Positions 41,411 to 51,107 of a stretch of 64,000 bases of DNA are shown here, piece by piece. Made by a program: the position numbers and the translations under genes. Source of the DNA: Caulobacterales bacterium RIFCSPHIGHO2_01_FULL_70_19 (GTDB lineage: Bacteria; Pseudomonadota; Alphaproteobacteria; Caulobacterales; Caulobacteraceae); NCBI GenBank assembly GCA_001794825.1, contig MGLK01000003.1:115429-179428 (forward strand). The letters run 5' to 3'. Below the pieces are notes generated by a model that was not told the DNA's origin, ran no database searches, and saw nothing but the letters and a program-made list of their open reading frames with translations. Every line of letters begins with the position of its first letter. The stretch's first letter is position 1.

Positions 41411-42717
41411 GGTTTGGGTTCCTGTGCGGTGGAAACGGGGGTGCGGCGCACCTTGTGGGCGCCGATCAGCTGCAGGGCGAGCTTCTCGTAGAGCGGCTCC
41501 GCCTCGCCCTTGCGGACCTTGTGAAGGAAGTAGCCCTCGAAGGCGGCCTTGGCCGCGTGGACCCAGCGGCCGCTGGACGACCAGTTGATGTTGCGCGGCG
41601 GAATCTGCGGCTGGGCCATGAAGGCCACGCCGCCGTCGCCGAAGTCGGCCAGGCAGATGGCGTTCCAGCTGGCCTCGAAGGTCGGCTCCTGGCCGTCGAG
41701 GATCTGCTTCAGGTTGGCGGAGATCGCCGAAACCATGCTCTCGATCATGAAGCCGGTCTTCGGCACGCCCACCGGCACCGGGGTCGGCCCGGTCGGCGGG
41801 ATGGCGATGCAGACCCCCAGCGCGAAGATGTCCGGCCAGGTCGGGTTGCGCTGGTGCTTGTCGACGATGATGAAGCCGCGCGGATTGGTCAGGCCTTCGA
41901 CGCCCCGCACCGCTTCCACCCCGCGGAAGGCCGGCAGCATCATCGAGTAGGCGAAGGGCAGGTCGTGGGTCGCCTTGACCGCGCCGTCGTCGCCGACCTC
42001 CTCGACGTGCATCACGCCGGCGTCGACGGCCTTCACCTTCGCATTGGTGATCCACTTGATGTGGCGCTGGCGCATTTCGCTTTCCAGCAGCCCCTTGGTG
42101 TCGCCGACCCCGTCGAGGCCGAGGTGGCCGATGTAGGGCTCGGAGGTGACGAAGGTCATCGGCACCTTGTCGCGCAGCTTGCGGCGGCGCAGCTCGGTGT
42201 CGAGGATCATCGCGAATTCGTACGCGGGGCCGAAGCACGAGGCGCCCTGGACCGCCCCCACCACGATCGGTCCCGGATTCTGCACGAAGGCGTCGAAGGA
42301 GGCCGCGGCGTCGACGGCGTGATCGACGTGACAGATCGAAACGGTGTGACCGTCCGGTCCGAGACCGGGAACCTCGTCGAAGGCCAGCTCGGGTCCGGTG
42401 GCGATGACCAGGTAGTCGTAGTGCAGCGTCCGTCCGTCGGCGAGATCGACGCCCTTCTCATGCGGCCGGATGCGGGTCGCGCCGACGTCGATGAACTCGA
42501 CGCCGCGCCGCTTCATGACGGAAGGCAGGTTCACCTCGATGGCGTCGCGCTTCCGCCAGTGGACGGCCACCCACGGATTGGACGGGGTGAAGTGGAACGT
42601 GTCGCCCTTCGAGACCACCACGATGCGGGCGCGGTCGCCCAAGGTGTGCCGCAGGTCGAAGGCGGCGATGGCGCCGCCGAGGCCGGCCCCCAGAATGACG
42701 ATCGTCGGTCGGTCCAT
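41407..42717 (-). CDS. Sulfide:quinone oxidoreductase-like flavoprotein
   Basis: 436 residues, membrane-associated FAD protein that oxidises sulfide and passes electrons to quinone. The FAD loop is 'IVILGAGLGGAIAAFDLRHT', with 'LHYDYLVIATGPEL' as the second. Cysteines in SICHVDHA, GASCFGPA and LGVCIAIP match the three functional cysteines of SQR. Near the end 'PVPVGVPKTGFMIESM' is typical of the family. Start ATG 42717 with GAAGGAG. A FixK-type box lies 69.5 bp upstream. Its neighbour is an RND operon with an SqrR/BigR-like repressor. Confidence 0.9.
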   Translation of the reverse strand: MDRPTIVILGAGLGGAIAAFDLRHTLGDRARIVVVSKGDTFHFTPSNPWVAVHWRKRDAIEVNLPSVMKRRGVEFIDVGATRIRPHEKGVDLADGRTLHYDYLVIATGPELAFDEVPGLGPDGHTVSICHVDHAVDAAASFDAFVQNPGPIVVGAVQGASCFGPAYEFAMILDTELRRRKLRDKVPMTFVTSEPYIGHLGLDGVGDTKGLLESEMRQRHIKWITNAKVKAVDAGVMHVEEVGDDGAVKATHDLPFAYSMMLPAFRGVEAVRGVEGLTNPRGFIIVDKHQRNPTWPDIFALGVCIAIPPTGPTPVPVGVPKTGFMIESMVSAISANLKQILDGQEPTFEASWNAICLADFGDGGVAFMAQPQIPPRNINWSSSGRWVHAAKAAFEGYFLHKVRKGEAEPLYEKLALQLIGAHKVRRTPVSTAQEPKP

Positions 42718-42779
42718 ATCCACAACTCCTTCAGGAACGGGGTCCAGCGTCACCCTGCGTCCGGGGGAGGGGCCCCGCC

Positions 42780-42793
42780 TTGATCCCGGTCAA
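42780..42793 (-). promoter_or_regulatory. FixK/Fnr box, TTGATCCCGGTCAA
   Basis: One mismatch; identical in sequence to the box at 21408. Centre 69.5 bp before the SQR start. Confidence 0.75.
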
Positions 42794-42842
42794 GGCGAGG
42801 CGGACCCGGCGGGGAGAGAGTCAGATGCCCGCTTGCGCAAGG

Positions 42843-42874
42843 ATTAGCATGCGCTAATATTAGTGCAAGCTAAT
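42843..42874 (+). promoter_or_regulatory. Double ArsR-family operator
   Basis: Two adjacent 16-bp dyads, ATTAGCATGCGCTAAT (42843-42858, perfect) and ATTAGTGCAAGCTAAT (42859-42874, imperfect centre), end 2 bp before the first ATG of the RND operon. This is the AT-rich site type used by ArsR/SmtB/BigR repressors. The likely ligand is the ArsR protein encoded at 47132. Confidence 0.82.
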
Positions 42875-42876
42875 TA

Positions 42877-43911
42877 ATGGACCGCTCCATGAAGAGACTT
42901 CCGGCCCCCGCGCTTCTCGCCTCCGTCGTGCTCGCCGCCGCCGTGTCCGCGTGCGGCGGAGAGCCTGAGCGTGCGGCCACGGCGCCCGCGACGGGCGAGC
43001 GCATCGTCGCCGCCGAGGCCCGCATCGACGCCCTCAAGCCGGTGTCCGCCGTCGTGACCTCCCGCGACCTGGGCGAGGCGCGGGCGCGCATCTCCGGCAC
43101 GCTCGTCGAGCTCAACGTCCGCGAGGGCGACGTCGTGCGCGAGGGTCAGGTGATCGGACTGGTGGTCGACGAACGCATCGGTCTGGAGACGGCCGCGCTC
43201 GGCGCGCAGATCGCGGCGGCCGAGGCCGAGGCGGAGCGCGCCCGCGCCGACCTGTCGCGCGTACAGACCCTTTTCGACCGCGGCTTTTACGCCCAGGCCC
43301 GGCTGGACCAGGCGCGGGCCGCCTCGCGCGCCGCGGACGCCCAGGTTCGGGCCGCCCGGGCCCAGCGGTCCGCCAGCGCCGCCACCGGCGCCCAGGGGCG
43401 CATCCTGGCTCCCGCCTCGGGGCGGATCCTGACCGCCGACGTTCCCGCTGGTTCGTTCGTCTCCGCCGGACAGTCGGTGGCCACCGTCACCGCCGGACCG
43501 CTGGTCCTGAGGATCGAGCTGCCCGAGGCCGAGGGCCGGAACCTGCGGGTGGGACAGGTCGTCTCGATCACGGGCGAGGGTCTGCCGGCCGCCGGCGCTG
43601 TGGCGCAGGTCTATCCGGCCGCCGAGGCCGGGCGCACCGTCGCCGACGTGGCGGTCGACGGGCTGCGCAGCGACCGGGTCGGCCAGCGCGTGGCGGTGCA
43701 GGTGCCGGTCGGGCAGCGGCAGGCGCTGGTCGTGCCGCGCCGCTTCGTCTCGACGCGCTACGGCGTCGACTTCGTCCGCACCGTCGATCGCGCCGGCCGG
43801 GTCAGCGAGGCCCCGGTGCAGCTCGGCTCGCCGGTCGGCGTCGACCGCGTCGAGGTGATGTCGGGTCTCAAGGCCGGCGATGTGGTCCTCGCTCCGGAGC
43901 GGACGCGATGA
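42877..43911 (+). CDS. RND efflux periplasmic adaptor (membrane fusion protein)
   Basis: 344 residues. A signal peptide with lipobox-like end (AAAVSACGG) suggests lipidation. Lipoyl/barrel-sandwich halves are at about 65-95 and 170-205 ('GTLVELNVREGDVVREGQ', 'RILAPASGRILTADVPAGSF'), with a coiled-coil hairpin between them ('AEAEAERARADLSRVQTLFD'). It links the RND pump to an outer-membrane channel. No ribosome site is visible before ATG 42877; ATG 42889 is an alternative. First gene of a four-gene operon under the double ArsR operator. Confidence 0.9.
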   Translation: MDRSMKRLPAPALLASVVLAAAVSACGGEPERAATAPATGERIVAAEARIDALKPVSAVVTSRDLGEARARISGTLVELNVREGDVVREGQVIGLVVDERIGLETAALGAQIAAAEAEAERARADLSRVQTLFDRGFYAQARLDQARAASRAADAQVRAARAQRSASAATGAQGRILAPASGRILTADVPAGSFVSAGQSVATVTAGPLVLRIELPEAEGRNLRVGQVVSITGEGLPAAGAVAQVYPAAEAGRTVADVAVDGLRSDRVGQRVAVQVPVGQRQALVVPRRFVSTRYGVDFVRTVDRAGRVSEAPVQLGSPVGVDRVEVMSGLKAGDVVLAPERTR

Positions 43912-46900
43912 ACCTCGGGCTCTCCGGCCGGCTGACGCGGGCGACCCTCAATTCCCCGCTGACGCCGCTGATGCTGCTGGCGGCGATCGCCGTCGGCCTC
44001 ATGGCGCTGCTCTCCATCCCGCGCGAGGAAGAGCCGCAGATCAGCGTGCCCATGGTCGACATCATGGTGGCGGCGCCCGGGCTGAACGCCTCCGATGCGA
44101 CCGAACTGGCGGCCAAGCCGCTGGAGGCCATCGTGCGGAGCATCGACGGCGTGGAACACGTCTACACCCAGGTCGAGGACGACCGGGTGATGGTCACCGC
44201 CCGCTTCGAGGTCGGGTCGGATCCCGACGACGCGGCCGTACGAGTGCACGAGAAGGTGCGCGCCAACTACGACGCCATCCCCGTGGGCGTGTCCGAGCCG
44301 CAGATCGTCACCCGCGGCATCAACGACGTTCCGGCCGTGGTGCTGACGCTGACGCCCCGCGCCGACGCCGCCGGCCGCTGGAGCGACCAGGCCCTCTACG
44401 ACATCGCCGCCCGGCTGCGCACGGAGATCGGCAAGGTCGAGGACGTCGGCCTGACCTTCCTGGTCGGCGGCCGACCCTCCGAGATCCGGGTGGAGCCGGA
44501 CCCGGCCCGCATGGCGGCGCGCGGCGTTCCGCTGTCGTCGGTGCTGGAGGCGGTCGAGCAGGCCAACCGGAGCTTCCCGGCCGGGGCCTTCCGGGACGCG
44601 GGCCAGTCGGTGGCCGTCCGCTCCGGCGAACGCCTCGCCACTTCCCAGGACGCCGCCTTGCTGACGGTGATGTCGGTCACCGGCGAGCCGGTCTACCTGC
44701 GCGACGTCGCCACGGTGACGCTGGCCCCGCGCGAGGATCAGGCCCGCGCCGCCCACTACGCCCGCGCCGGCGACGGCTGGAGCCGCACGCCCGCGGTCAG
44801 CCTCGCCGTCGCCAAGCGGCAGGGGGCCAACGCCGTGGTCGTCTCCCACGCCGTTCTGGAGCGGGTCGAGGCGCTGAAGGGCACGCTCATCCCCGACGGG
44901 CTCGAGGTGGTGGTCACCCGCGACTACGGCGAGACGGCCAACGAGAAGGCCAACGAACTGCTGATGCACCTGGGTCTGGCGACGGTGTCGATCGTCGTCC
45001 TGATCGGCTTCGCCATCGGCTGGCGCGAGGCGGCGGTGACCGCCCTGGTCATTCCGACCACCATCCTGCTGACCCTCTTCGCCTCGAACCTGATGGGCTA
45101 CACCATCAACCGGGTCAGCCTGTTCGCCCTGATCTTCTCGATCGGCATCCTCGTCGACGACGCCATCGTCATGATCGAGAACATCGCCCGGCACTGGGCC
45201 ATGAGCGACGGTCGAACCCGGGCGCAGGCGACCGTCGAAGCCGTGGCCGAGGTCGGCAATCCGACCATCGTCGCCACCCTGACCGTGGTCGCGGCCCTGC
45301 TGCCCATGCTGTTCGTCTCGGGCCTGATGGGGCCGTACATGGCGCCGATCCCGGTCAACGCCTCGGCGGCCATGGTCTTCTCCTTCTTCGTCGCCGTGGT
45401 CATCGCCCCCTGGCTGATGATCCGGCTGGCGCGCCGGGCGCTTGCCGGCGGTCACGGAGAGCATGGCGAAGGCGCGCTGGGTCGCCTGTACCGTCGCGTC
45501 GCCGAGCCGGTGATCCGCACCCGCCGCAGCGCCTGGACCTTCCTGATCGCCGTGGGCGTGGCCACCCTGCTGGCCATGTCGATGTTCGGCCTGCGGGCCG
45601 TGCCGGTGAAGCTTCTCCCCTTCGACAACAAGTCCGAGCTGCAGATCGTGCTCGACATGCCGGAAGGAACCAGCCTCGAAACCACGGACCGGACGCTGGC
45701 CGGGGCCGCGGCCGTGGCCCAGACCCTGCCCGAGGTGGTCTCGATGGAGAGCTACGCAGGCACGGCGACGCCGTTCAACTTCAACGGCCTGGTGCGCCAC
45801 TACTTCCTCCGCGACCGGCCCGAGCAGGGCGATCTGGCGGTGATGCTGGCGCACAAGGGCGAGCGGCGCCGGAACAGCCACGCCGTGGCCCTCGAGCTGC
45901 GCGAGCGGCTGAAGGAACTGCCCCTGCCGGCGGGAGCCTCGATCAAGGTCGTCGAGGCGCCGCCCGGGCCGCCGGTGCTGGCGACGCTTCTGGCCGAGGT
46001 CTACGGCCCCGACGCCGCCACCCGCCGCGCCGTCGCCGCCGAACTGGAGACCCTGTTCCGGGCCCAGGAGTCGGTGGTGGACGTCGACAACAGCTACGGC
46101 GTCCGCCGCCCCGTGCTGCGGCTGATCCCCGACCGCGAGAAGATCGAACGCTTCGGCCTTTCCGAGCGGGAGGTGCACGACTCGATCGCCGCCGTCATGG
46201 GCGGCAGGACCCTGGGCTACGCCGTGCGGGAAGACGAGCGCACTCCGGTCGAGATCGCGGTCCGGCTGCCGCAGTCGGCCCGCACCTGGGACGAGCGCCT
46301 GGCGGTCATGCCGGTCGCCGCCACGACCCTCGACGGCGGACGCCGCCTGGTCGAGCTCGGCGAGGTGGTCGAGGCGCGCGAGGAGCTGGCCAGCTGGCCC
46401 GTCTACCGCCGCGACGGCCGCGCCGCCGAGATGGTCACCGCCGAGCTGGCCGGCCAGTTCGAGGCTCCGATCTACGGCATCCTCGCGGTCGACGCCGCCA
46501 TCCGGAAGCACGACTGGAAGAACCTGCCCCGGCCGGAGATCCGCCTCAACGGACAGCCGGACGACGAGACCGTGCCGACCGTGCTGTGGGACGGCGAATG
46601 GGAGATCACCTGGGTGACCTTCCGCGACATGGGCGCCGCATTCGGCGTGGCCCTGCTGGGGATCTACGTCCTGGTGGTGGCCCAGTTCAGGGACTTCCGC
46701 ATCCCGCTGGTGATCCTGACGCCGATCCCGCTGACGCTGATCGGCATCGTGATCGGCCACATGCTGTTCCGCGCGCCCTTCACCGCCACCTCGATGATCG
46801 GCTTCATCGCCCTGGCGGGGATCATCGTTCGAAACTCGATCCTGCTGGTCGACTTCATCCGCCATGCGCGGACGCCGGGCCGGTCGCTGCGCGAGGTGCT

Positions 46901-47135
46901 GCTCGAGGCCGGGGCGATCCGCTTCAAGCCGATCCTGCTGACCGCCCTGGCGGCCATGATCGGCGCGGCGGTGATCCTGTTCGACCCGATCTTCCAGGGC
47001 CTGGCCATCTCCCTGCTGTTCGGCCTGATGTCGTCGACCCTTCTGACGGTGCTGGTGATCCCGGCGATCTATGTCGCGTTGAAGGACGACGGCCGGCCCC
47101 TTAAGTCGCCGGAGCCTGCCGGAGACGCTGCATGA
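43908..47135 (+). CDS. RND-family efflux pump, inner-membrane subunit
   Basis: Proton-driven pump of 1075 residues with the standard plan: 12 membrane helices in two sets and two large periplasmic loops. Helix 4 region 'FALIFSIGILVDDAIVMIEN' contains the conserved aspartate pair used for proton transfer. 'GTSLETTDRTL' and 'GPPVLATLLAEVYGPD' are typical of the ArsR-linked RND branch, which is distinct from the AcrB drug pumps. Start overlaps the adaptor stop (ATGA), and its own stop overlaps the repressor start. The substrate is unknown; the context points to sulfur species or organic anions. Confidence 0.93.
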   Translation: MNLGLSGRLTRATLNSPLTPLMLLAAIAVGLMALLSIPREEEPQISVPMVDIMVAAPGLNASDATELAAKPLEAIVRSIDGVEHVYTQVEDDRVMVTARFEVGSDPDDAAVRVHEKVRANYDAIPVGVSEPQIVTRGINDVPAVVLTLTPRADAAGRWSDQALYDIAARLRTEIGKVEDVGLTFLVGGRPSEIRVEPDPARMAARGVPLSSVLEAVEQANRSFPAGAFRDAGQSVAVRSGERLATSQDAALLTVMSVTGEPVYLRDVATVTLAPREDQARAAHYARAGDGWSRTPAVSLAVAKRQGANAVVVSHAVLERVEALKGTLIPDGLEVVVTRDYGETANEKANELLMHLGLATVSIVVLIGFAIGWREAAVTALVIPTTILLTLFASNLMGYTINRVSLFALIFSIGILVDDAIVMIENIARHWAMSDGRTRAQATVEAVAEVGNPTIVATLTVVAALLPMLFVSGLMGPYMAPIPVNASAAMVFSFFVAVVIAPWLMIRLARRALAGGHGEHGEGALGRLYRRVAEPVIRTRRSAWTFLIAVGVATLLAMSMFGLRAVPVKLLPFDNKSELQIVLDMPEGTSLETTDRTLAGAAAVAQTLPEVVSMESYAGTATPFNFNGLVRHYFLRDRPEQGDLAVMLAHKGERRRNSHAVALELRERLKELPLPAGASIKVVEAPPGPPVLATLLAEVYGPDAATRRAVAAELETLFRAQESVVDVDNSYGVRRPVLRLIPDREKIERFGLSEREVHDSIAAVMGGRTLGYAVREDERTPVEIAVRLPQSARTWDERLAVMPVAATTLDGGRRLVELGEVVEAREELASWPVYRRDGRAAEMVTAELAGQFEAPIYGILAVDAAIRKHDWKNLPRPEIRLNGQPDDETVPTVLWDGEWEITWVTFRDMGAAFGVALLGIYVLVVAQFRDFRIPLVILTPIPLTLIGIVIGHMLFRAPFTATSMIGFIALAGIIVRNSILLVDFIRHARTPGRSLREVLLEAGAIRFKPILLTALAAMIGAAVILFDPIFQGLAISLLFGLMSSTLLTVLVIPAIYVALKDDGRPLKSPEPAGDAA

Positions 47136-47476
47136 CCGACGCCATCCCCGCCCCGACGCCCGCCGCCCTGGCGGAACTGGAGGCGAGCGCCGCCCCGGCC
47201 GCCCGTCTGATGCGGCTGTTCGGCAACGAGCAGAGGCTGATGCTGATGTGCCGCCTCAGCGAGGGCGAGTGCGCGGTCGGGGAACTGGCGTCGTTCGCCG
47301 GACTTTCACAGTCGGCCTGTTCGCAACACCTCGCCCGGTTGCGGGAGGAGGGGGTCATCGCCCCCCGGCGTGAGGCCCAGACCATCTACTACGCCATCGC
47401 GGATTCCGCGGCGGCCCGCATCATCGGCCTGCTCTGCGACATCTACGGCGGCAGGTCCAAGGGAGCGTCCTCATGA
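47132..47476 (+). CDS. ArsR-family repressor, SqrR/BigR-like
   Basis: 114 residues with a winged helix-turn-helix ('LSEGECAVGELASFAGLSQS', 'ACSQHLARLREEGVI'). Cysteines C40 (LMLMCRL) and C102 (GLLCDIYGG) sit where SqrR/BigR-type sensors hold the pair that forms a tetrasulfide or disulfide with persulfides. Extra cysteines at 47 and 63 are unusual. It lacks the CxCxxC arsenic site. It probably represses its own operon at 42843 and releases it when sulfide or oxidants modify the cysteines. The start overlaps the pump stop. Confidence 0.88.
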   Translation: MTDAIPAPTPAALAELEASAAPAARLMRLFGNEQRLMLMCRLSEGECAVGELASFAGLSQSACSQHLARLREEGVIAPRREAQTIYYAIADSAAARIIGLLCDIYGGRSKGASS

Positions 47477-47856
47477 GCTACTTCCACGCCCGCACCATCC
47501 CCGGCGAGTTCGACGCGGTGCTCGAACGGACCCGCGCCGCCCTGCAGAAGCACGGCTTCGGCGTCCTGACCGAGATCGACGTGCAGGGCACGCTGAAGGC
47601 CAAGATCGGCCAGGACTTCCGCCCCTACCGCATCCTCGGGGCCTGCAATCCGACCATGGCTCACGAGGCCCTGAAACTGGAGCCGCACGTCGGCGCCATG
47701 CTGCCCTGCAACGTGGTGGTCCAGCAGGCGGACGGCGGGGTCGAGGTGTTCGCCATCGAACCGGCCGCCTCGATGCGCGCCATCGACAATCCGGCGCTTC
47801 TCGAACACGCCGGCAAGGTCGGCGAGCACCTGCGGGCGGCGGTCGACGGGATCTGA
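47473..47856 (+). CDS. DUF302 domain protein
   Basis: 127 residues, soluble. 'FDAVLERTRAALQKHGFGVLTEIDVQGTLK' (read in two parts) and 'YRILGACNPTMAHEALKLEP' are the family hallmarks. DUF302 proteins often accompany sulfur oxidation and SQR genes; their role is unknown. A cysteine pair (C57 in GACNP and C78 in LPCNV) could bind a thiol or sulfur species. Last gene of the RND operon, start overlapping the ArsR stop (ATGA). Confidence 0.88.
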   Translation: MSYFHARTIPGEFDAVLERTRAALQKHGFGVLTEIDVQGTLKAKIGQDFRPYRILGACNPTMAHEALKLEPHVGAMLPCNVVVQQADGGVEVFAIEPAASMRAIDNPALLEHAGKVGEHLRAAVDGI

Positions 47857-47872
47857 TCCCGCGGCGCCGCCC

Positions 47873-47886
47873 TTGATCCAGATCAG
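47873..47886 (+). promoter_or_regulatory. FixK/Fnr box, TTGATCCAGATCAG
   Basis: One mismatch at the last base. Centre 60.5 bp before the ABC ATPase ATG. Confidence 0.68.
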
Positions 47887-47939
47887 GGGCCGGCGCGCGG
47901 CGCTCTGGCAACCTGCGCGCGATCAAGGGAGATCGGCGC

Positions 47940-48722
47940 ATGTCTCTGGCCAGAAGGCCCTCCCGGCCGGGCGGGCCGGCCGCAGACGCTTTGGAAAGTG
48001 GATCGACCCCGGCGCCGGCGGAACTCTGCTTCCGCGCCCGGGCCGTCACCAAGGTCTACGGCGAGGGCCAGGCGGCGGTGCACGCCCTGCGGGGTGTCGA
48101 TATCGACCTGCCGGAGGGCGAGATGGTGGTCGTGCTGGGCGCCTCCGGCAGCGGAAAGTCGACCTTCCTCAACATTCTCGGCGGACTCGATACGCCCACC
48201 GGGGGCGAGGTTCTGTTCCGCGGGCAGGACATCTCCCGCGCCACCCAGCGCCAGCTCACCGAATATCGGCGGCGGCACGTCGGGTTCGTGTTCCAGTTCT
48301 ACAACCTGATGCCCAGCCTGACCGCGCGTGAGAACGTGGCCCTGGTCACCGAGATCGCCGAGGCGCCGCTCGCCCCCGAGACCGCCCTGGCCATGGTCGG
48401 GCTGGAGGACCGCCTGGACCATTTCCCGACCCAGCTGTCCGGCGGCGAGCAGCAGCGCGTGGCGATCGCCCGGGCCGTGGCCAAGCAGCCGTCGGTCCTG
48501 CTCTGCGACGAGCCGACCGGGGCCCTCGACTCCGCCACCGGCGTCCGGGTGCTGGAGGCGCTGAAGACCGTCAACGACGACCTCGGCGCGACGACCCTGC
48601 TGATCACCCACAACGCCGCCATCGCGGCCATCGCCGACCGGGTGGTGCTGTTCGCCGACGGGCGGGTGCGCGAGGTCCGCGTGAACCGGGGGAAGAAGCA
48701 GCCGCGGGAGATCTCGTGGTGA
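47940..48722 (+). CDS. ABC transporter ATP-binding protein (MacB/LolD/DevA type)
   Basis: 260 residues. A 30-residue leader precedes the nucleotide-binding domain, which has Walker [10 protein letters not shown], the signature LSGGEQQR, Walker [11 protein letters not shown] and a switch histidine in LITHN. '[17 protein letters not shown]' is the Q-loop typical of the MacB/LolD/DevA branch, which exports substrates with an FtsX-type permease and an adaptor. Those two genes follow directly. A FixK-type box lies upstream. Confidence 0.92.
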   Translation: MSLARRPSRPGGPAADALESGSTPAPAELCFRARAVTKVYGEGQAAVHALRGVDIDLPEGEMVVVLGASGSGKSTFLNILGGLDTPTGGEVLFRGQDISRATQRQLTEYRRRHVGFVFQFYNLMPSLTARENVALVTEIAEAPLAPETALAMVGLEDRLDHFPTQLSGGEQQRVAIARAVAKQPSVLLCDEPTGALDSATGVRVLEALKTVNDDLGATTLLITHNAAIAAIADRVVLFADGRVREVRVNRGKKQPREISW

Positions 48723-51103
48723 TCCCGTGGCCGGCATGGATGAGAGCCCTGGACCGAATGCTGGTCCGCGACCTGTGGCGCATGAAGGGCCAGGCCCTGG
48801 CCATCGCCTTCGTCATCGCCGGCGGCGTCTCGGTCCATCTGCTCGCCGCCGGCATGCTCAGCTCGTTGCAGGCGACCCGCGACGCCTACTACGACCGCAA
48901 CCGCTTCGCCGACGTCTGGGCGCCGGTCGTCCGGGCCCCCGAGCATCTGCTGCCGGACATCCGGGCCATCGAGGGCGTCCAGGCCGCTGCGGTGCGGATC
49001 CGCGTCCCGGCGCTGTTCGAGCCGCCCGGAACCGTCGCCCCGGCGACAGGCGAAGTCCTGTCTATCCCGGACGAGGGGGAGGCGAGCCTCAACCGGCTCC
49101 ATCTGGTTCGCGGCCGGCTGCCGGCGCCCGGCCGCAGCGACGAGGCGGTGGCGCTTCAGGCCTTCGCCGATGCGCACAGGCTCGAGATCGGGGCCGTCCT
49201 GCCGGTCACCTTGCGCGGCGGTCGCCGGAACCTCGTCATCGTCGGAACGGCGTTGTCGCCGGAACACGTCTACGCCATCGGCCCCGGCCAGTTCGTCCCC
49301 GATGATCGCCTGTACGGCGTCCTGTGGATGCGCCGCAGCGCGCTGGCCGAGGCGGTCGACCAGGACCAGGCCTTCAACGAGGCGGTGGTGCGGCTCTCGC
49401 GCGACGCCTCCGAACCGGCCGTGATCGCCGATCTCGACCGGCTGCTGGCGCCCTACGGCGCGCCGGGCGCCTACGGTCGGACGGAGCAGATCTCGGACGC
49501 CTTCGTATCGAGCGAGATCGACCAGCTCGCCACCATGGGGCGGGTCTTGCCGCCCGTATTCCTGCTCGTGGCCGCCTTCCTGGTGAATGTGGTGATCACA
49601 CGCCTGATCGCCGTGCAGCGCTCCGGAATCGGCCTGCTCAAGGCGTTCGGCTACCGCGACCGTGACGTGGTCGCCCACTATCTCAAGCTGGTCTGCGTCG
49701 TGGCCGCCGTCGGGGTGCTCATCGGGGGCGCCGCCGGGACCTGGTTCGGCCGGTCCATGGCCGAGATGTACCGGGAGTACTACCGCTTCCCCTATCTGCT
49801 GTTCCAGGCGGATCCGGCCGACTACGTGGTGGTCGTGGGGGTGGCGGCGGCGACGGCGCTGGGCGGCGCGGCGCTCGCGGTGCGGCGCGCGGCCGCCCTG
49901 CGTCCCGCCGAGTCCATGACCCCGCCCACGCCGCCCGACTACTCTCGCGCCGCCGGAAGCTGGGTCACGCGCCTCGCCGTGCTCGACCAGCAGACCCGCA
50001 TGATCCTGCGCCAGATCATCCGCTGGCCGGGGCGGGCCGCCCTCACCGTGGCTGGCGTGGCCGCCTCGGGGGCCTTGCTGATCGGCAGTCTGGCGATGCT
50101 CGACGGCATCGAGGTCATGATCGGGTCCAGCTTCGACGTCTCCAATCCGCACGACGTGTCGGTGACCCTGGTCGAGCCGCGACCGCGATCCGCCCTGTTC
50201 AGCCTCGCCCGTGAGCCCGGCGTGCTGGAGGCCGAGCCGTTCCGCACCGTCGCCGTGCGCCTGCGCAACGGGCCGCGCGAGGAGCGCACGGCGATCACCG
50301 GCGCGCCGGTCGACGGGACCCTGTCCCGGCTGGTCGACCGCCATGACCGGGCGGTCACCCCGCCGCCCGGCGGGCTGGTGCTGTCGAGCGACCTCGCGGC
50401 GAAGCTCGGGATCGCCCCGGGCGACCGGGTCGAGGCGCAGGTCACCGAAGGACGACGGCCGTTGCTGAACCTGCCCGTGACCGCGGTGGTCGACAGCTAC
50501 GTCGGCTCAGGCGCCCGGATGCAGCTGGAGGACCTGAACCGCGCGCTCGGCGAGGGACCGCTGATCTCGGGCGCCTGGCTCGGGGTCGACTTCGGGCGGA
50601 CCGACGAGCTCTACGCCCGGCTCAAGGCGGCGCCGACCGTGGTCGGGGTCGGCCTGCAGGGCGAGGCGGTCCGGCGGCTGGCCGAGCTGATCGACGAGAA
50701 CCTCGGCACGGCCATCTTCACCTACGTCGGCTTCGCCGGCCTGATCGCCGCGGGGGTGGTCTACAACACGATCCGGATCTCCTTCGCCGAGCGGAGCCGG
50801 GAGCTGGCCTCGCTGCGGGTCCTCGGCTTCTCGCGCGCCGACGTCTCGTACATCCTGCTGGGCGAGGTGGTGGTGCTGACGCTTCTGGCCCTGCCGCTGG
50901 GGGCGGCGGCGGGCGCGGGGCTGGCCTGGTACCTGGCGCACGCAATGAGTTCCGACCTGTTCCGCCTGCCGTTCGCCGTCTCGCCCGCCACCTACGGCCT
51001 GGCCGCGGCGATGGTGCTGGCGATCACGGCCGCCGCGGGGCTGCTGGTGCGGCTGCAGATCGACCGGCTGGACCTCTCCAGCGCCTTGAAGACGGGGGAG
51101 TGA
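48716..51103 (+). CDS. FtsX-like ABC transporter permease
   Basis: 795 residues with two FtsX domains. The first helix is at about 25-47 and helix groups appear at about 275-400 and 670-790, with periplasmic loops between. '[20 protein letters not shown]' and '[20 protein letters not shown]' are the paired cytosolic coupling helices that touch the ATPase. The frame opens with GTG 48716 or GTG 48719 overlapping the ATPase stop; 48719 has a slightly better ribosome spacing. It works with the ATPase and the adaptor downstream. Confidence 0.9.
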   Translation: MVIPWPAWMRALDRMLVRDLWRMKGQALAIAFVIAGGVSVHLLAAGMLSSLQATRDAYYDRNRFADVWAPVVRAPEHLLPDIRAIEGVQAAAVRIRVPALFEPPGTVAPATGEVLSIPDEGEASLNRLHLVRGRLPAPGRSDEAVALQAFADAHRLEIGAVLPVTLRGGRRNLVIVGTALSPEHVYAIGPGQFVPDDRLYGVLWMRRSALAEAVDQDQAFNEAVVRLSRDASEPAVIADLDRLLAPYGAPGAYGRTEQISDAFVSSEIDQLATMGRVLPPVFLLVAAFLVNVVITRLIAVQRSGIGLLKAFGYRDRDVVAHYLKLVCVVAAVGVLIGGAAGTWFGRSMAEMYREYYRFPYLLFQADPADYVVVVGVAAATALGGAALAVRRAAALRPAESMTPPTPPDYSRAAGSWVTRLAVLDQQTRMILRQIIRWPGRAALTVAGVAASGALLIGSLAMLDGIEVMIGSSFDVSNPHDVSVTLVEPRPRSALFSLAREPGVLEAEPFRTVAVRLRNGPREERTAITGAPVDGTLSRLVDRHDRAVTPPPGGLVLSSDLAAKLGIAPGDRVEAQVTEGRRPLLNLPVTAVVDSYVGSGARMQLEDLNRALGEGPLISGAWLGVDFGRTDELYARLKAAPTVVGVGLQGEAVRRLAELIDENLGTAIFTYVGFAGLIAAGVVYNTIRISFAERSRELASLRVLGFSRADVSYILLGEVVVLTLLALPLGAAAGAGLAWYLAHAMSSDLFRLPFAVSPATYGLAAAMVLAITAAAGLLVRLQIDRLDLSSALKTGE

Positions 51104-51107
51104 GACG

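Noticed and set aside
41207..42238. Frame of 343 codons running through the SQR gene into DUF2892
   Set aside because: Only the last 67 codons are the DUF2892 protein. The rest is an out-of-phase shadow of the SQR gene.
43758..46865. Minus-strand frame of 1035 codons across the RND pump gene
   Set aside because: Very long but antisense to a pump with all family motifs; composition is His/Asp/Gly/Gln-rich low complexity.
43880..47104. Plus-strand frame of 1074 codons in another phase of the RND gene
   Set aside because: Arginine/proline/glycine-rich shadow of the true frame that starts at 43908.
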